Of a DNA stretch of 64,000 nt, positions 10,921 to 22,302 are shown piece after piece. The notes beneath the pieces are model-generated. The model saw nothing but the letters and a program-made list of their open reading frames with translations, was not told the DNA's origin and ran no database searches. Position numbers and translations under genes: made by a program. Position 1 is the stretch's first letter. Every line of letters starts with the position of its first letter. Source of the DNA: Cephalotus follicularis (Eukaryota > Streptophyta > Magnoliopsida > Oxalidales > Cephalotaceae); the NCBI GenBank assembly GCA_001972305.1, contig BDDD01006757.1, forward strand, positions 22,040 through 86,039. Reading direction: 5' to 3'.

Positions 10921-12650
10921 AGAAGATGTTCCATCGTATCAAAAAAGGATGGAGAAAATATCTTCTCCATTTTACAAATTGTTTGCACAATTTTACTCTA
11001 GAGCAAGTCCATCTTCGCAGCACTGTTCGATGTTGAGCATAAATTCCGAAAAAAAATCACTGACCTCTGTCAATCCGTCAATGATATTTCTTGGCAGGAA
11101 CTCAGAAAATGCAATCAGAAGAAGCCTCTGCATGAAGACATGGCAATCATGGCTCTTCAATCCTAAAACCTTTCACTCTAAAACATTCACACACTGAGAT
11201 ATGTTTGAGGCGTATCCATCCAGAAACCTAATCTTTGTCATGCATTCACAAACTTGTCTGACCTGTTCACTGTTTAGTGAATATTTTGCTGGTGGCAATA
11301 TGAACCGCCCATCCACCTCTTCTGCATGCAGTTCAGGTCTTATTCTCAACTCTTTCAGATCAAGTCGAGTTTGTACATGGTCCTTAGATTTTCCCTTCAC
11401 ATTCATGACTATGTTGAATATATTTTCAAACACATTCTTCTCGATGTGCATGACGTCCAACTTGTGTCTGACTAGTACTTTACTCCAATAAGGAAGTTCG
11501 AAAAAAATACTTCGCTTAGTCCAATTGTGTACTCTCCCAAACCCAAGAATCTTACTAGTTGGTACACTTTTTCAAAACACAACTTCATTCAACTCAGGGA
11601 GTTGATCCTCTACCTCTTCCCCTGATAACCTCTCCACACCCACCTTGGTCACCCGTCGACCCTTCAAGAATTTTTTATTGTCTCTTCTAAACTGGTGTCT
11701 GTGGGCAACAACTGACGATGACAGTCAAACCATGAACATTTCTGAAAATGCTTCAATCTAAAACCCTTAGTCCGACCCATGCAGTTGGGGCATGCCAAAT
11801 GACCATGAGTACTCCAGCCTGACAGTTTTCCATAGGCAAGAAAGTCACTAATCGTCCACATTAAAGCTTCCCTCATCTAAAAGTTCTTCTTGTGCGATGC
11901 ATCATTGGTTTCAACTCCAGTTTCCCACAACATCTTCAACTCGTCAACAAGTGGACGCAGAAACACATCAATATCTTTCCCTGGGATTTTTGGTCCAGGT
12001 ATAATCAAGGACAAGAACATGAATGGCTTCGTCATACACAACCAAGGGAAAAAATTGTATGGGAAAACAAAAACAGGCTAGCAAGAGTAAACACAACTAC
12101 TAACCCCACAAGGACAAAACCCATCCTTTGCTATTCCTATTCTAACATTGCCAACCTCTATAGCAAAAGATGGAAAAGTAATAGAAAAGTGCTTTCAAGC
12201 TTCCCCGTCAACCGGGTGTACCATTCCCACTTCGTCACCATCGTTATCCTTCCTCTTCTTACTACGCCACATCATATCAGCAGATGTTATGTATGATTGA
12301 AACAATCTCTGAAGTCTTGGTGCCACTGAAAAGTGACGCAAAACCTTGTAAGGTACATGTTTCTTTCTCTTTCCGCCACCGCTAGGTTTGAATCTATGAT
12401 GGTTACATGTTGGACTCTCTGTAGCACACTTGTGCCAATCCCTGTAATACAACATACAATCATTGACACATGCATCTATCTTTTTGTAGCCTAATCCCAA
12501 TGTCTTCATAATTTGTTTTAGCTTGTAATAAGACTCCTGCAACTTCTCATCCATAGGCATTCCACTCTTAACGATCTGAAGAATTTCCTCGACCCCTTTG
12601 TTAGGAATCTCATACTTGGACTTGACATTCATGAGTCGCGTCATCATAGA
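10921..12650 (-). pseudogene. CACTA-1 TNP2-type transposase remnant
   Basis: Four TNP2 family blocks are readable on the minus strand in the right order: LGLGYKKIDACVNDCMLYYR with KVLRHFSVAPRLQRLF (12195-12647), ALMWTISDFLAYGKLSGWST plus a Cys-pair segment and FDCHRQLLP (11664-11876), DVMHIEKNVFENI with the following RLDLK and LPPAKYSL blocks (11173-11460), and a MQRLLLIAF-like block near 10921-11150 that stops at the gypsy-2 LTR. These belong to the Transposase_21 (TNP2) family that cuts CACTA ends. The blocks are separated by frame changes and stops, and the C terminus is lost to the LTR insertion. Confidence 0.88.
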
Positions 12651-12844
12651 CAGCTTGGTGTGTTTTTTACAGCCATTCCATAATGGTTCATCCGCATCCT
12701 TAAGCAGGTCATAGAAATTCTTTGCATTGGGATTCAGAATTCATCGGCCGTCTCGTCATGTTCACGAGTATCAAACTCGAACCCCCAGCATCCATTACGA
12801 GATCAACAAAAGGATTGCTCGAACTCGAGGGGTCTGGCTGCTCT

Positions 12845-12956
12845 ACTGCAGCCCGACGACGTTCCCTCATTTCCCCATGTTGATCCTACAACGTGTAATT
12901 ACTGCAGCCCGACGACGTTCCCTCATTTCACCATGTTGATCTGACAACGTGTAATG
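12845..12956. repeat. 56-bp tandem duplication inside CACTA-1
   Basis: The block beginning ACTGCAGCCCGACGACG at 12845 is repeated at 12901 (period 56), ending in GACAACGTGTAAT and CTACAACGTGTAAT versions. It lies just downstream of the TAD-coding segment on the minus strand and is a local slippage-type duplication. Confidence 0.85.
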
Positions 12957-13175
12957 GAGGGTGAAACCATTCTTCAACAAATGTAACTGCACTTCAGATC
13001 GAATTCCAAATGCCCTTAACTTGCAACGTTTGTAAGGACACTTTATCGTACTATTACAGACAAACTCTTCATTTGAGAATGAAAAATCTAGAAAACCGAG
13101 CACACCCCTGTTAAATTCCTCCGTTAGTAACACCCGGACAACCCGCCTACTCATCCAACTCTTATCTACAGACAT
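12867..13175 (-). pseudogene. CACTA-1 transposase-associated domain (TAD)
   Basis: The minus-strand product begins MSVDKSWMSRR and continues with GVLGFLDFSFSN, a Cys pair in IKCPYKRC, then EVQLHLLKNGF and HYTLSDQHGE. This is the family pattern of the N-terminal transposase-associated domain found upstream of TNP2 in plant CACTA proteins. The start Met fits the family start. It is separated from TNP2 by a frame change and the 56-bp duplication. Confidence 0.85.
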
Positions 13176-13975
13176 TTTTTCTACAAGTAGGGTAGAAGAT
13201 TGTTTGATTCAAGTATTCTTTTCTCAAAATGCATTGACAGACGTGTATCTCACCACCTAACTCTAAAAGGTATGGCCCTATTCCATTTCTGACTACGTAC
13301 CTCCACTAATATCGTTATCCCACGTGCATAGTTCACTCCGAGAAAATTTCGGCAGCATCTCCCCACGGTTCCTCAAATACACGAATTAAACTGAATTAAT
13401 CGGTTTAATTATGCATCCGAGGAACATGTTTAAGGAGTGTAACCAAAACTTTCTTGAAGAAAACTATGTACACAAAATAACAATATATCCTACAGTGGAC
13501 GTACGTATGCGAGAACTGTCCGAACTGGTCAATTCATGATTCACTCCTATTGAACGAATCATGAACGGGAATCTAAGGTTTCTCTCAACTTTAATCATAA
13601 TAGGTAACTAAACTCTACAATAAATTTAAACATGATAAACCATCAAAGTTTCATTTTTATATAAAACCTACAAGATACTTCAGAATCATGAATTCTACAA
13701 CGACAACGGACATTTTACTTCACTCAGAATTTATACCGCACATCAAATCATTCGTACAATAAGTAATTTGTTTCTATACAATTCAAAAATCTAATCAATT
13801 ATTACCCGCATACACATTAAGTATATTACAAACAGTAAGTAATGAAATCAGAAACAAGTGAAATAATACAATATCAAATAACTTGTTTATATATATACAC
13901 ACTTTGTTTTTTATTTGAGATTTTTGACTCACTCAACTTGGAGCTCAAGGGACGACCAATCCAATTGAAGAATTA
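13176..13975. other. CACTA-1 5' region, no recognisable gene
   Basis: AT-rich sequence between the transposase-associated domain and the LTR-like debris. I see no coding similarity, RNA gene or clear repeat. Probably the transposon's upstream noncoding region. Confidence 0.5.
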
Positions 13976-14653
13976 TAAATTTATTGTTGATCCAGATTCA
14001 CACATCAATAACCAACTCGAAAGGCATCAATGTCTTTGAGAAGACATCAATATCTTTACACAAATGCATCAATGCTTTTGAAAGAAAGCATCAATGCTAT
14101 TGTGTGCTATACTCACAGTGGCCAATCTTTTGAGCTTTGATGCATTAAAATGAAAGCATCGATGATTTCTATAATTGCGCCGACCCCCAAAGGAAAAGCA
14201 TAGACGTTATTGGGCGTGGGACTTAAGGGATTAAAAGGCAAAGCATCGATGCTTATGGGCAAAAGCATCGGTGCCCTTGTCGAAATAGCGTTAACGCTAT
14301 CCAAAAGCGTCGACCATTGTCTATAGTCAATCCCAAAGGTCTTAAACTCAATCATTCGGTAATTTTTTTTGTAAAAACTAATCATTTCACACTTTAAGCA
14401 AGTCTATCAGTCATCATTAATCTAATTAAAATATCGATTTATTTATTTCAATTCAGTTTAGAGAATTTAGGTCAAATTGCTCTATTTTCAATTCAAGCTC
14501 AAATACATCAAATATCAAGTAACCAATCACTTTATATTCAATCAATACATGCATATAAATAACTATATGTTATTTATAAAGTCTGTAAACCATGTATGAT
14601 ATTTTCTAATTCAGTTTATATAATAATACATAATAATACATGTATATATATAT

Positions 14654-14692
<39 letters not shown>

Positions 14693-14860
14693 GGAGGTTG
14701 GATCTAGAAATTAATACATAAAATCCAAGCTTTGATGTTGGCTGGAGGAGAAGAAAGAAAGAAAGAGAAGGAGACCGACAGTGAGAGAGAGGGAGAAAGT
14801 GAGGGCGAGCGGCGGTGAAAAAAAAAGAGAGAGAGGAAAAAAAGAAAAGGCCGGGTAGTA
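13976..14860 (-). repeat. Diverged gypsy-LTR-like debris with ATCGAT/ATCAAT palindromes
   Basis: The junction AACTCGAAAGGCATCAATG matches the start of the minisatellite in the gypsy-1 LTR (AACTCGAAAGGCATCGATG at about 5166). It is followed by units such as AAAGCATCGATGCTT (14150-14330) and then, as in gypsy-1, by an AT-rich stretch and a GA-rich leader-like tract (14745-14835). I infer a decayed relative of that LTR lying in CACTA-1. No LTR ends could be fixed. Confidence 0.5.
14654..14692. repeat. (GT)n/(AT)n compound microsatellite
   Basis: About a dozen GT units followed by about eight AT units. The open frames over it are low-complexity artefacts. Confidence 0.9.
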
Positions 14861-14990
14861 TTATGGTAAAACACGGCGAGGGCATGGATAGGGCAACAGT
14901 GCCCTCGTCATGCCTTTTTTTAAAAAAAAATTTAAAAAAATCTCAACAACGGGAATTACGGTACCCTCGCCATTTACCCTCGCGGTTACC

Positions 14991-15006
14991 TATTTTTCTT
15001 GTAGTG
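14991..15006 (-). other. CACTA-1 terminal inverted repeat
   Basis: Minus-strand CACTACAAGAAAAATA, the canonical plant CACTA end. The next three bases outside (GGT) would be the 3-bp target duplication; the partner end lies left of the window, so this cannot be confirmed. Confidence 0.85.
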
Positions 15007-15009
15007 GGT

Positions 15010-15900
15010 ACATCTTACTCTCTCCTTAAAAACAAACTTATTCTTAACCTCGAACATCAGTTTTGGCACATTACTCTGATGAGTAACACTGACTTAATTG
15101 TCAAAGAGTAGCTCCGGGGACCACCTCGGGCTACTTTCTAACCTTTAACTGTATTGCAAATCTCCTATCCACCTGACTTAGACTCAAAAACTACCACCTC
15201 ATGCTCTTTTTTTTCGTTTATCTTGAAAGGAGTCGATGTCTTTCTGTACGGACGTCGATGTCATTACTGGAAGGACGATGTCTTCATTATAATTTGATCT
15301 TGTAACTTCTGACACTAAAGACGTCGATGTCTTTTTGGAAGGGATCGATATCTTTCTGTACGGACGTCGATGTCATTTCTTGAGAGTCGATGTTTTTTTC
15401 TGCAGATGGTATTTTGCCTTGGTATTGAACTTGTAATTTCTTGCACATCAAGTAAACTTGTCAAATGCAAATATGTTATCATCAAAACAAGGATTGGGAC
15501 TAAATCGTCAACAATGGGGTTGGGTCTGGTGTGCTGGGGAGGTGATGGCGGTCATGTCGGTACCTTCGCCGACGTCAAATCGGCACTGACTCCGACGGCA
15601 GGAGGCAGAAGGCAGAGAGAGAAAGTCGGGGAGAGAGAGAAAATGGCAAAAATAAGCATTTTTGGCATTTTCCCATATTTAACCCAAAAAAAGACTGGGT
15701 TTTTGCCCAGAATTTAACCGATACGGACAGAAATTGGATGTTTAGGACATACCACTTGGCTTATTTTCTGAAATCAACAGTCATTTCAGTAAAATATCAT
15801 TCAATTTACGAAAAAGAAAATTAATTTCTTATGCAAAAAATCATCAGAATAAAATCATAAAAATTCATTAATGTCATGATGCATATGTAACAAAAGTCAG
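15010..15900 (-). repeat. LTR-like mosaic with GACGTCGATGTC units
   Basis: Contains repeated GACGTCGATGTCTTT-type units (15225-15400), the reverse complement of the gypsy-2 LTR's 90-bp block (15424-15512), a GC-rich piece (15540-15620) and a GA-rich leader-like tract (15600-15645) followed by GGCATTTTCCCATATTTAACC. This arrangement resembles the transcribed part of a gypsy LTR in minus orientation. Ends and family are not determined. Confidence 0.45.
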
Positions 15901-17650
15901 AAAAAACAGACTAACAGCTAGACAAACAGATTGCCACATAGGCCCCACAGACACAGACCGTTCTAGGACACGATGTCACAACATGTATATTGATTTTATC
16001 CATATTGGGCAAGTTCATTATAGTGAAATAATTTTTTGCCAGTGGAAAATTAAAATTGATAATTTTGTGTTTAAAACAGAGTAATGTTATGGATAACAAA
16101 CAAAAAACATAGCATTTACAACAATTCTTGATATGTCATAACAAAAGAAGTAAAATTAGAAGATACCATCATTGAATTGAATTAAAAAATGTGATGTATC
16201 ATAAACTCAATAGATAATATCAATTACTTCTTTCTTAGTTGTTATCTATAATATTATTTTTTAAAATATACAAACTCCTCTTAACTGAAGTCAATCTTAT
16301 CCAATGTTCCAATAATTAAAGGGTTTGATGCAGCTTCAGCCTCCAAGCAGGAAGCAAACAATACTAGGGTCTAGAGTTGGGCCATATGATCGACAAGCAA
16401 TATTGCTATAGCAGTGGGTGCAAAAGATCAATGAGTGGATTTTGGGCCTGCACTGGCACTCAGTGACCTCGCATCAATGAAACACGGTTTTCCAATTTGC
16501 TAGGCCATACATATGTAACCAAGTAGAATTATATTATTGTTATACTGAGACCTGACATAGTAAATTTTGGCATCGTGCAAGGTGTTTCTCATCATTTTGC
16601 TTTCTTTAGAATCAATCCAAAACTCCAAGCTATAATTTGTCTAAGCCAAAACTTGAGATAATCTTAAAATTTTATAAAACTTGAAAGAAAAAAAAATATA
16701 AATCTTAAAAATAAAATAGTTGTATTGTCTACGTATATATTGCATCATCAATGGAAGGATGTGCGCCGGCCCATTTTTAGTAACTTTATAGCGCAAGAGA
16801 CAAAACGAATGTTTTGGAAACTAATGATAGACTGTAAGCAGATGTGGGTTCACTTTCAACTTCTTAAAGTAAGAAGCCTTATCATGCCTTTAAGGCTTTA
16901 ACAAAGTTTGTTCTCATGAAAAAATGATTCATTATGCCTCTATGATAAAATCTTAGTTTTGAAAAAATCAATTTTAAAAACTAATTCCATAATTTGGGAA
17001 ACTGTATGATTATAACATTATCTTATTCTTATACAATAATATTTTTGTAGATCAAATCGCTCTGGATAGTCTTTAAATTTTTCTCTTATCTTATTTTAAA
17101 CAATTATCCAATCACTCTGAATGAGTGGATGATTTTTAATTCTTTTCGATAAATCATCATATTGGGTCAATAAAAACATCATATTGATGAGACTTTTAGA
17201 AAAACTAATCCTAAAAACTAGCTCAAAAAATTCAAGAACCCAAAATCTTTTATGGCAGTTACGTTAGTTGATGCGGTTGCCAGTTAGTCTGTTGGTCTTC
17301 ATTAAGCATAAAGTAGCTAAAGCAACGAGGAACAATATATACAAAGATCGAGGAGTCCGTATATATGAGGTATAGTTGTACGATAACTAGGGGTACATGC
17401 ATAGAAGGGAATTGAAGAAAGATAAATAGTTGAAGATATGATTCCAAATTTGCTTGCTCAGGAAACTTGGGACCTTATTTTTGGGGATTGCGTAAAGCAT
17501 AATAGAGCCTGCACGTAGATAAATGGTCTCACGTATAGAGGACACGTGATCCGGTAATTGGTCCCTTTGGTCCACTAAAGAACAGGCAAATTCATTTCAT
17601 TGGAAGCACGCATGAGTAATTTTTAGGAACTGTATGCACGACTGGATTTT
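15901..17650. other. AT-rich intergenic DNA, nothing recognised
   Basis: No coding similarity, RNA gene or clear repeat seen; only short chance open frames. Confidence 0.5.
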
Positions 17651-17846
17651 CGAATTTAACCGTTTGATATATATATATATATTAAATATTTTTAATTATT
17701 TTATTTTAATATAATGAGTTAAACTAAATACAGATAATGATAAAATTTGTTATTTCAAGATGAAATAATTAAAAATATTTAATTAATTTAAAAATTAATA
17801 TATACATATATCATATATAGATTGATAAATCTAACGATTAGATTCG
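17651..17846. mobile_element. MITE-like inverted-repeat element (about 196 bp)
   Basis: The ends CGAATTTAACCGTTTGAT and, in reverse complement, CGAATCTAATCGTTAGAT form imperfect terminal inverted repeats. Inside them a perfect 21-bp inverted repeat pairs 17681-17701 with 17763-17783, and the centre (TATTTCAAGATGAAATA) is palindromic. The whole unit could fold into one long hairpin. No coding capacity. The DNA transposon superfamily is not determined, and no convincing target duplication was found. Confidence 0.6.
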
Positions 17847-18618
17847 TAAAAAATAAGACCCTTATAAAAAAACAACTTCTTTTTTTTTTTTTTAAATGAT
17901 CAAATTCAGTACATACATACATATATAGAATTACTTCCACTTTGATATGATAATCACGATTGTTGGTGACCATTATGCATGGCATGCTTGTTATGAGTTA
18001 TGACTTTAATTATTATGAATGATTTAATTTTCTTATGTCTTGGAATTTGTAAAAAAAAATTTCAAGCTATGCGTACTAAATTTTAAACTATTTTGAGGAG
18101 TGCTATATGATCATTCCATTAATATGTTAATTTTATTTTTTTAAATCTATCTCTTAAATTTGATATATTATTTTTATAGATTATGCATGTCATTTTTTAA
18201 ATCAATTGAATATCTATAAATATATTATTTACATATAATAAATTAAGTTATATTTATAATTTTTATATATACCGATGAATTTGTCACCGGGGATGTTTGT
18301 TTTGCACAAAAGACACTAGCAAATGACACTAGCAAATGATTTTAATGTATACTTCGATTGCTGATTATTATGTCAACACCTTCATGATAAAGAAATGTAG
18401 CTCAGTTAAATATTCCTTGCACATATATAATTAATTAATGTCTGACTAATTATGCCAAAGATTGGCTGGAGTTCTCCTCATTCAAAATTATTACATGCAT
18501 TCATTCACACCTCTATCTTGAATTTCACTTCAATTAAAAATTAACAAATCCAATCTTTCTTTTGTTTTTTTATTTATAAATCAATTTAAGTGATATAATA
18601 AGTATCTATAATAACACC

Positions 18619-18864
18619 ATAAGGTCGTTTGTTACGAGAGTATCTCAGATAGTCCCCAACTTAGGAGCTATCTGAGATACATTTCTAAATTGATTCTTTT
18701 TTTTTTAAATTTTTGTATGAATATTTTAGATAATATAATACAATAGTAAAAATTTAGATAGATAAATAATTTTATAAATCGATATACTAAATAGATTTAT
18801 ATTTACACATACCCTTGTATCTCACATACTCTCTCTAATATAACAGTGTATCAAGCGACCATAT
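18619..18864. mobile_element. MITE-like element with inner 13-bp hairpin
   Basis: Terminal inverted repeats ATAAGGTCGTTTGTTAC and (reverse complement of the right end) ATATGGTCGCTTGATAC match at 14 of 17 positions. Near the left end GTATCTCAGATAG (18640-18652) and CTATCTGAGATAC (18668-18680) form a perfect 13-bp stem with a 15-nt loop. No open frame. Probably a non-autonomous DNA transposon. Confidence 0.55.
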
Positions 18865-20890
18865 AAGTATTATATGAGTTGGTATTGCAAAGCATAGCAT
18901 ATAATTGGTCACCTAATTAGTATAATAAACTGAAACAAAAACTGATATAATTATTATTCATTTTATTATTTAGATGATATGTTATTTGCTATACATTTGA
19001 TTAATACATTTTTTACGGTTGTTAATCTATATATAAAATTAAGTAATCAATCTGAATATCAACTATTTTATAGATATATCTTAAATTTTATACTGTATGT
19101 ATCAAAAAAACAGACATTCAATCTTACAGTAAATACGAGAGAGTATGATATGAAAATATTCAAATATAAGTAATCATTCTTAAACGTTTTAGGTTTTACC
19201 ATCTAAGTCTTCAATTGTGATTGACAGTTAGAATGATTGTTAAGATAGGATGAGGTAAAACATAGCGGAGAGTGAGACACATAAATGAGCGGGGTTTTGG
19301 CTGGTGGGGATGATTTAAATTGGTGGCAATGCATCTACATAATCACATGCATGCTTGGAGATGTTTCATGGGGTCACAATTCATGGGTGTGTTGTTGAAC
19401 AACAGCTCAATTATTTGATGACGTGGTCCATATCTTAGATTTGGTTGGTATATATAGATTGGACACTTTAATTTGCTGTGTTATCCAGCAATCCTTAATG
19501 CCCCAAGCTGTAAAGCACACCGCCCTAACTGTTTGTGACTTCGATAATAAAACCATTTGTTCTTTTGAAAAGTATGAGTCTCATTCAACTTATATTGGAT
19601 CTTAAATTTATTATCTAGCTACTAACATTCATAAAAAAAATTCCTTTTGATTTTACCCCAATAGAAAATTCAAGTAATTAAGGAGGGTGTGTCATGAATA
19701 TAACCCTTTTTTTTTTTTTTTAATCCTTACTATAGATCTAGTTAGTCAAATTGTTATGACCAAAAACTACTTTACAGAATTACTAAATCGACACTACTTT
19801 ATTTAACTGAGCCAACACTACTTTATTTAGTCGCCGAGCTTACGTTACTTTATTAGGTTAACAGTGAAGGTACATCATTCTCCATTATAAATAAAAAATT
19901 CTAAATTTATGAAAAGAGATGTTAAATAACTTTAATTTTTACATATATTTCATAAATACTACAATCAATTTGAAATATAAATTCATCATCATAATCATTC
20001 CGGAAACAATCCTGATGCAATCGATTTTCATTTTTACAAATTTAAAGGAGTAAAATTATCAATTACCTCGTTAGAAACCGGGAATCATCAAATCGAAAGA
20101 AACTAAAATTTGAAGCATCAACACAAATTATGTCACTTGCCTACCCTAAAAAAGTCTAAAACCACTCAAGGTAAACATAGGATAATATATAAAGTCATTG
20201 GGAGAAGACTATTACTATGTTCTCTGATAGGATTTAGGTGTGGAAATTTTAATACTTAATCTCTCCTCTTTAGCATCTTTTAGAGTCGAGAGTGCCGGGA
20301 CCATTGACTTAAGAGTAAATATATATAATATAATGCCAAAGGAATGTGATACCATACTATCTTTGAACTTTGAAGGGAGAACAAAATGAAAATGTGAGTC
20401 TACTAAAGTGTACGGCTAATGCACGGCGTAATACGTGGAGCGATGAATGCGGAAAACTTGTTTTGTTAAACCCCCCTAACAAGTAACAACTACTTCCTTT
20501 TGAATTTGCATTTTTTTAGTAAAACTTTTAGTGGATAAATTCGGATATATCTTTTATATTATTTTTTATAATTTAATTTTTATTGGTGTTGTAGGATATA
20601 TATACCTCTCTAAATAATCAAATCATAATAGTGAATAAATCGATGCATCTTTTTTTTTAATTTTCATAAATAAATTGTTGGAGCGTCAATAAGTTTCACT
20701 ATAATTGTAGTGTTTTTTTAAGTGATACTATAAATATTAACTCAATCTTAAAAGAATTACTCGCATGCTTTATTTGTTATTTGCTACATCAATGATGTTT
20801 TTCCAAACCTCGGTTATGATATACTAAATATAACAAATGAAATTTGATCAAATTCTAAACAGTGTTATTATTGTTATCAATAATGATATG
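18865..20890. other. AT-rich intergenic DNA
   Basis: No gene recognised. A degenerate CACTACTTTATTTA-like unit occurs two to three times at about 19785-19860. Poly-T tracts occur near 19708 and 20650. Confidence 0.5.
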
Positions 20891-20903
20891 AAGTATAAAT
20901 GAT

Positions 20904-21066
20904 TTGGTATCACAAAAGATATTGTCAAAATTAATAGTGTTTAAAAAAATATCAATGATTGTTGACGCAGAAAATTATTCCTCAACAGTTCTCCGGCGTG
21001 GGGAGGGTTTATTTGTTTGGGAAAAGACGACGATGCTCCGAAGAGTGTTCTACGGTGGTCTACTTC
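20904..21066 (+). pseudogene. Possible host exon interrupted by CACTA-2 (left part)
   Basis: The CACTA-2 target lies in sequence that stays open in two plus-strand frames across the empty site. A possible acceptor (GACGCAG) precedes it near 20972. Past the insertion the frame continues into about 26803-26960, in one frame with a hydrophobic stretch (YFLISLVFLAYTV). By eye, most differences between the two copies of the right flank are silent in that frame. I do not recognise a family, so coding status is only suggested. Confidence 0.3.
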
Positions 21067-21310
21067 CACTACTAGAAAAAGGAAATTTCCCGACCGCCCT
21101 TTTTGCCGACCCCTATGCCGACCGCTTTACCGACCGCTCTAGCGGTCGGTAAATGCCCTTAACTGAAGTCGTGTTGATTTCCATCGGCAACCGCAGTATT
21201 TTGGAATTACCAATATTATTATTTATTTCTATTTAGCAACCGCCGTTTTTGTTTTGCCGACCGCTATGGCGATCGGTAATTGTCTTATTTCGAAATAAAG
21301 CAGATTGCTT
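21067..21310 (+). repeat. CACTA-2 left end: terminal and subterminal repeats
   Basis: After the terminal repeat come CCGACCGC units in both orientations, including the palindrome-like CCGACCGCTCTAGCGGTCGG at about 21127. Such arrays are typical transposase-binding regions of CACTA elements; binding here is inference. The following stretch (21330-22300) has two 28-bp direct repeats beginning GATCGCTCCAAGCTC (about 21420-21475) and otherwise unrecognised sequence, possibly 5' sequence of the captured gene. Confidence 0.8.
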
Positions 21311-22302
21311 TTGATCAGTTCCTTTTACACGGTTCCCTTTTTTTTTATAACTTCATCGCTCTCTGTCTTCATCTTCATCGCTTTTGGTCATTCAAATCTG
21401 TCTGTTGTCAACTCCAAACCGATCGCTCCAAGCTCGAAGCTCCAAATCGATCGCTCCAAGCTCAAAGCTCCAAATCGACCAACTTTTTCTGTCTATATCC
21501 TCTCGATCACTCCAAGCTGCAAATCGATGAACGGTTGCTTCCAGATCCAATTTCAGGTACCGTTTTCACTCAATTTTTTTATGCCTTTCCCACATGAGAC
21601 TATAGTAGCTGTTGGTTCTTGTCTGATCGGATCTGGCACCGTCTTGTGTCCGATCTGCTTTGCCCATTTTGAGGATTTAATTGTAGCTGTTGGCATTTTG
21701 ATGATTTAATTGTAATGTTTCAGTTTGACTATTGATTTTTCATCACTTTTGATTAAACTGATGTTGTTGTTTGCTTTGCCCATAATCATGGTCTTGATGT
21801 GTTCTGTTGCTGCATTTATGCCTCTAATGTATTACTTTATGTCAACGTATTGGTTCTCATTTAGACCAGGCACATTCAAGTTGAAAATAAATTGCTTCTT
21901 TGTGGTAATTGTTGTTACTTTTTTTTGGGGGTCAATGGCATAATCAATGTTTGAACTATTCTAATTGATCAATTTAGTGCATCAACTATTTATATTTCTG
22001 AATTAAGGAAACACACAAGATTTGGGAGTTTGTCACCTCATACGATCGTGATCATGGTTAAATGATATGCTACCGCCTCAACTGCTTAGGCTCTTGGTCC
22101 TATTTTTATGTTAAACATCCATATATTAGCCCTGGTTTATGAATATTAATGAATGGATTCCATGCGATGCCCGTAGAAAGTGTTTTTTTGTGTGTAATTA
22201 AAGCCACTCCATACCAGGATTAACTTCGAACAAGTGCTGAGCATAAATGGATTCCATGTGATTGCTTCGCGTGTGCATTGATTTTTGTTCCTCTTTTCAC
22301 AG

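Larger units (their letters stand above)
10919..15006 (-). mobile_element. CACTA (En/Spm) DNA transposon, right part (CACTA-1)
   Basis: The right terminus reads CACTACAAGAAAAATA on the minus strand (14991-15006), the canonical plant CACTA terminal motif. Inward are short subterminal repeats of the CCTCGCC type (14860-14990) and a minus-strand transposase with a transposase-associated domain and TNP2 sections (10921-13175). The left part is cut by gypsy-2. The coding region is spread over different frames with stops, so the element is not autonomous now. LTR-like debris (13976-14860) lies between the transposase and the terminus. Confidence 0.88.

Noticed and set aside
15370-15717. 115-codon plus-strand open frame
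   Set aside because: Lies over mosaic LTR-like sequence; no family similarity.
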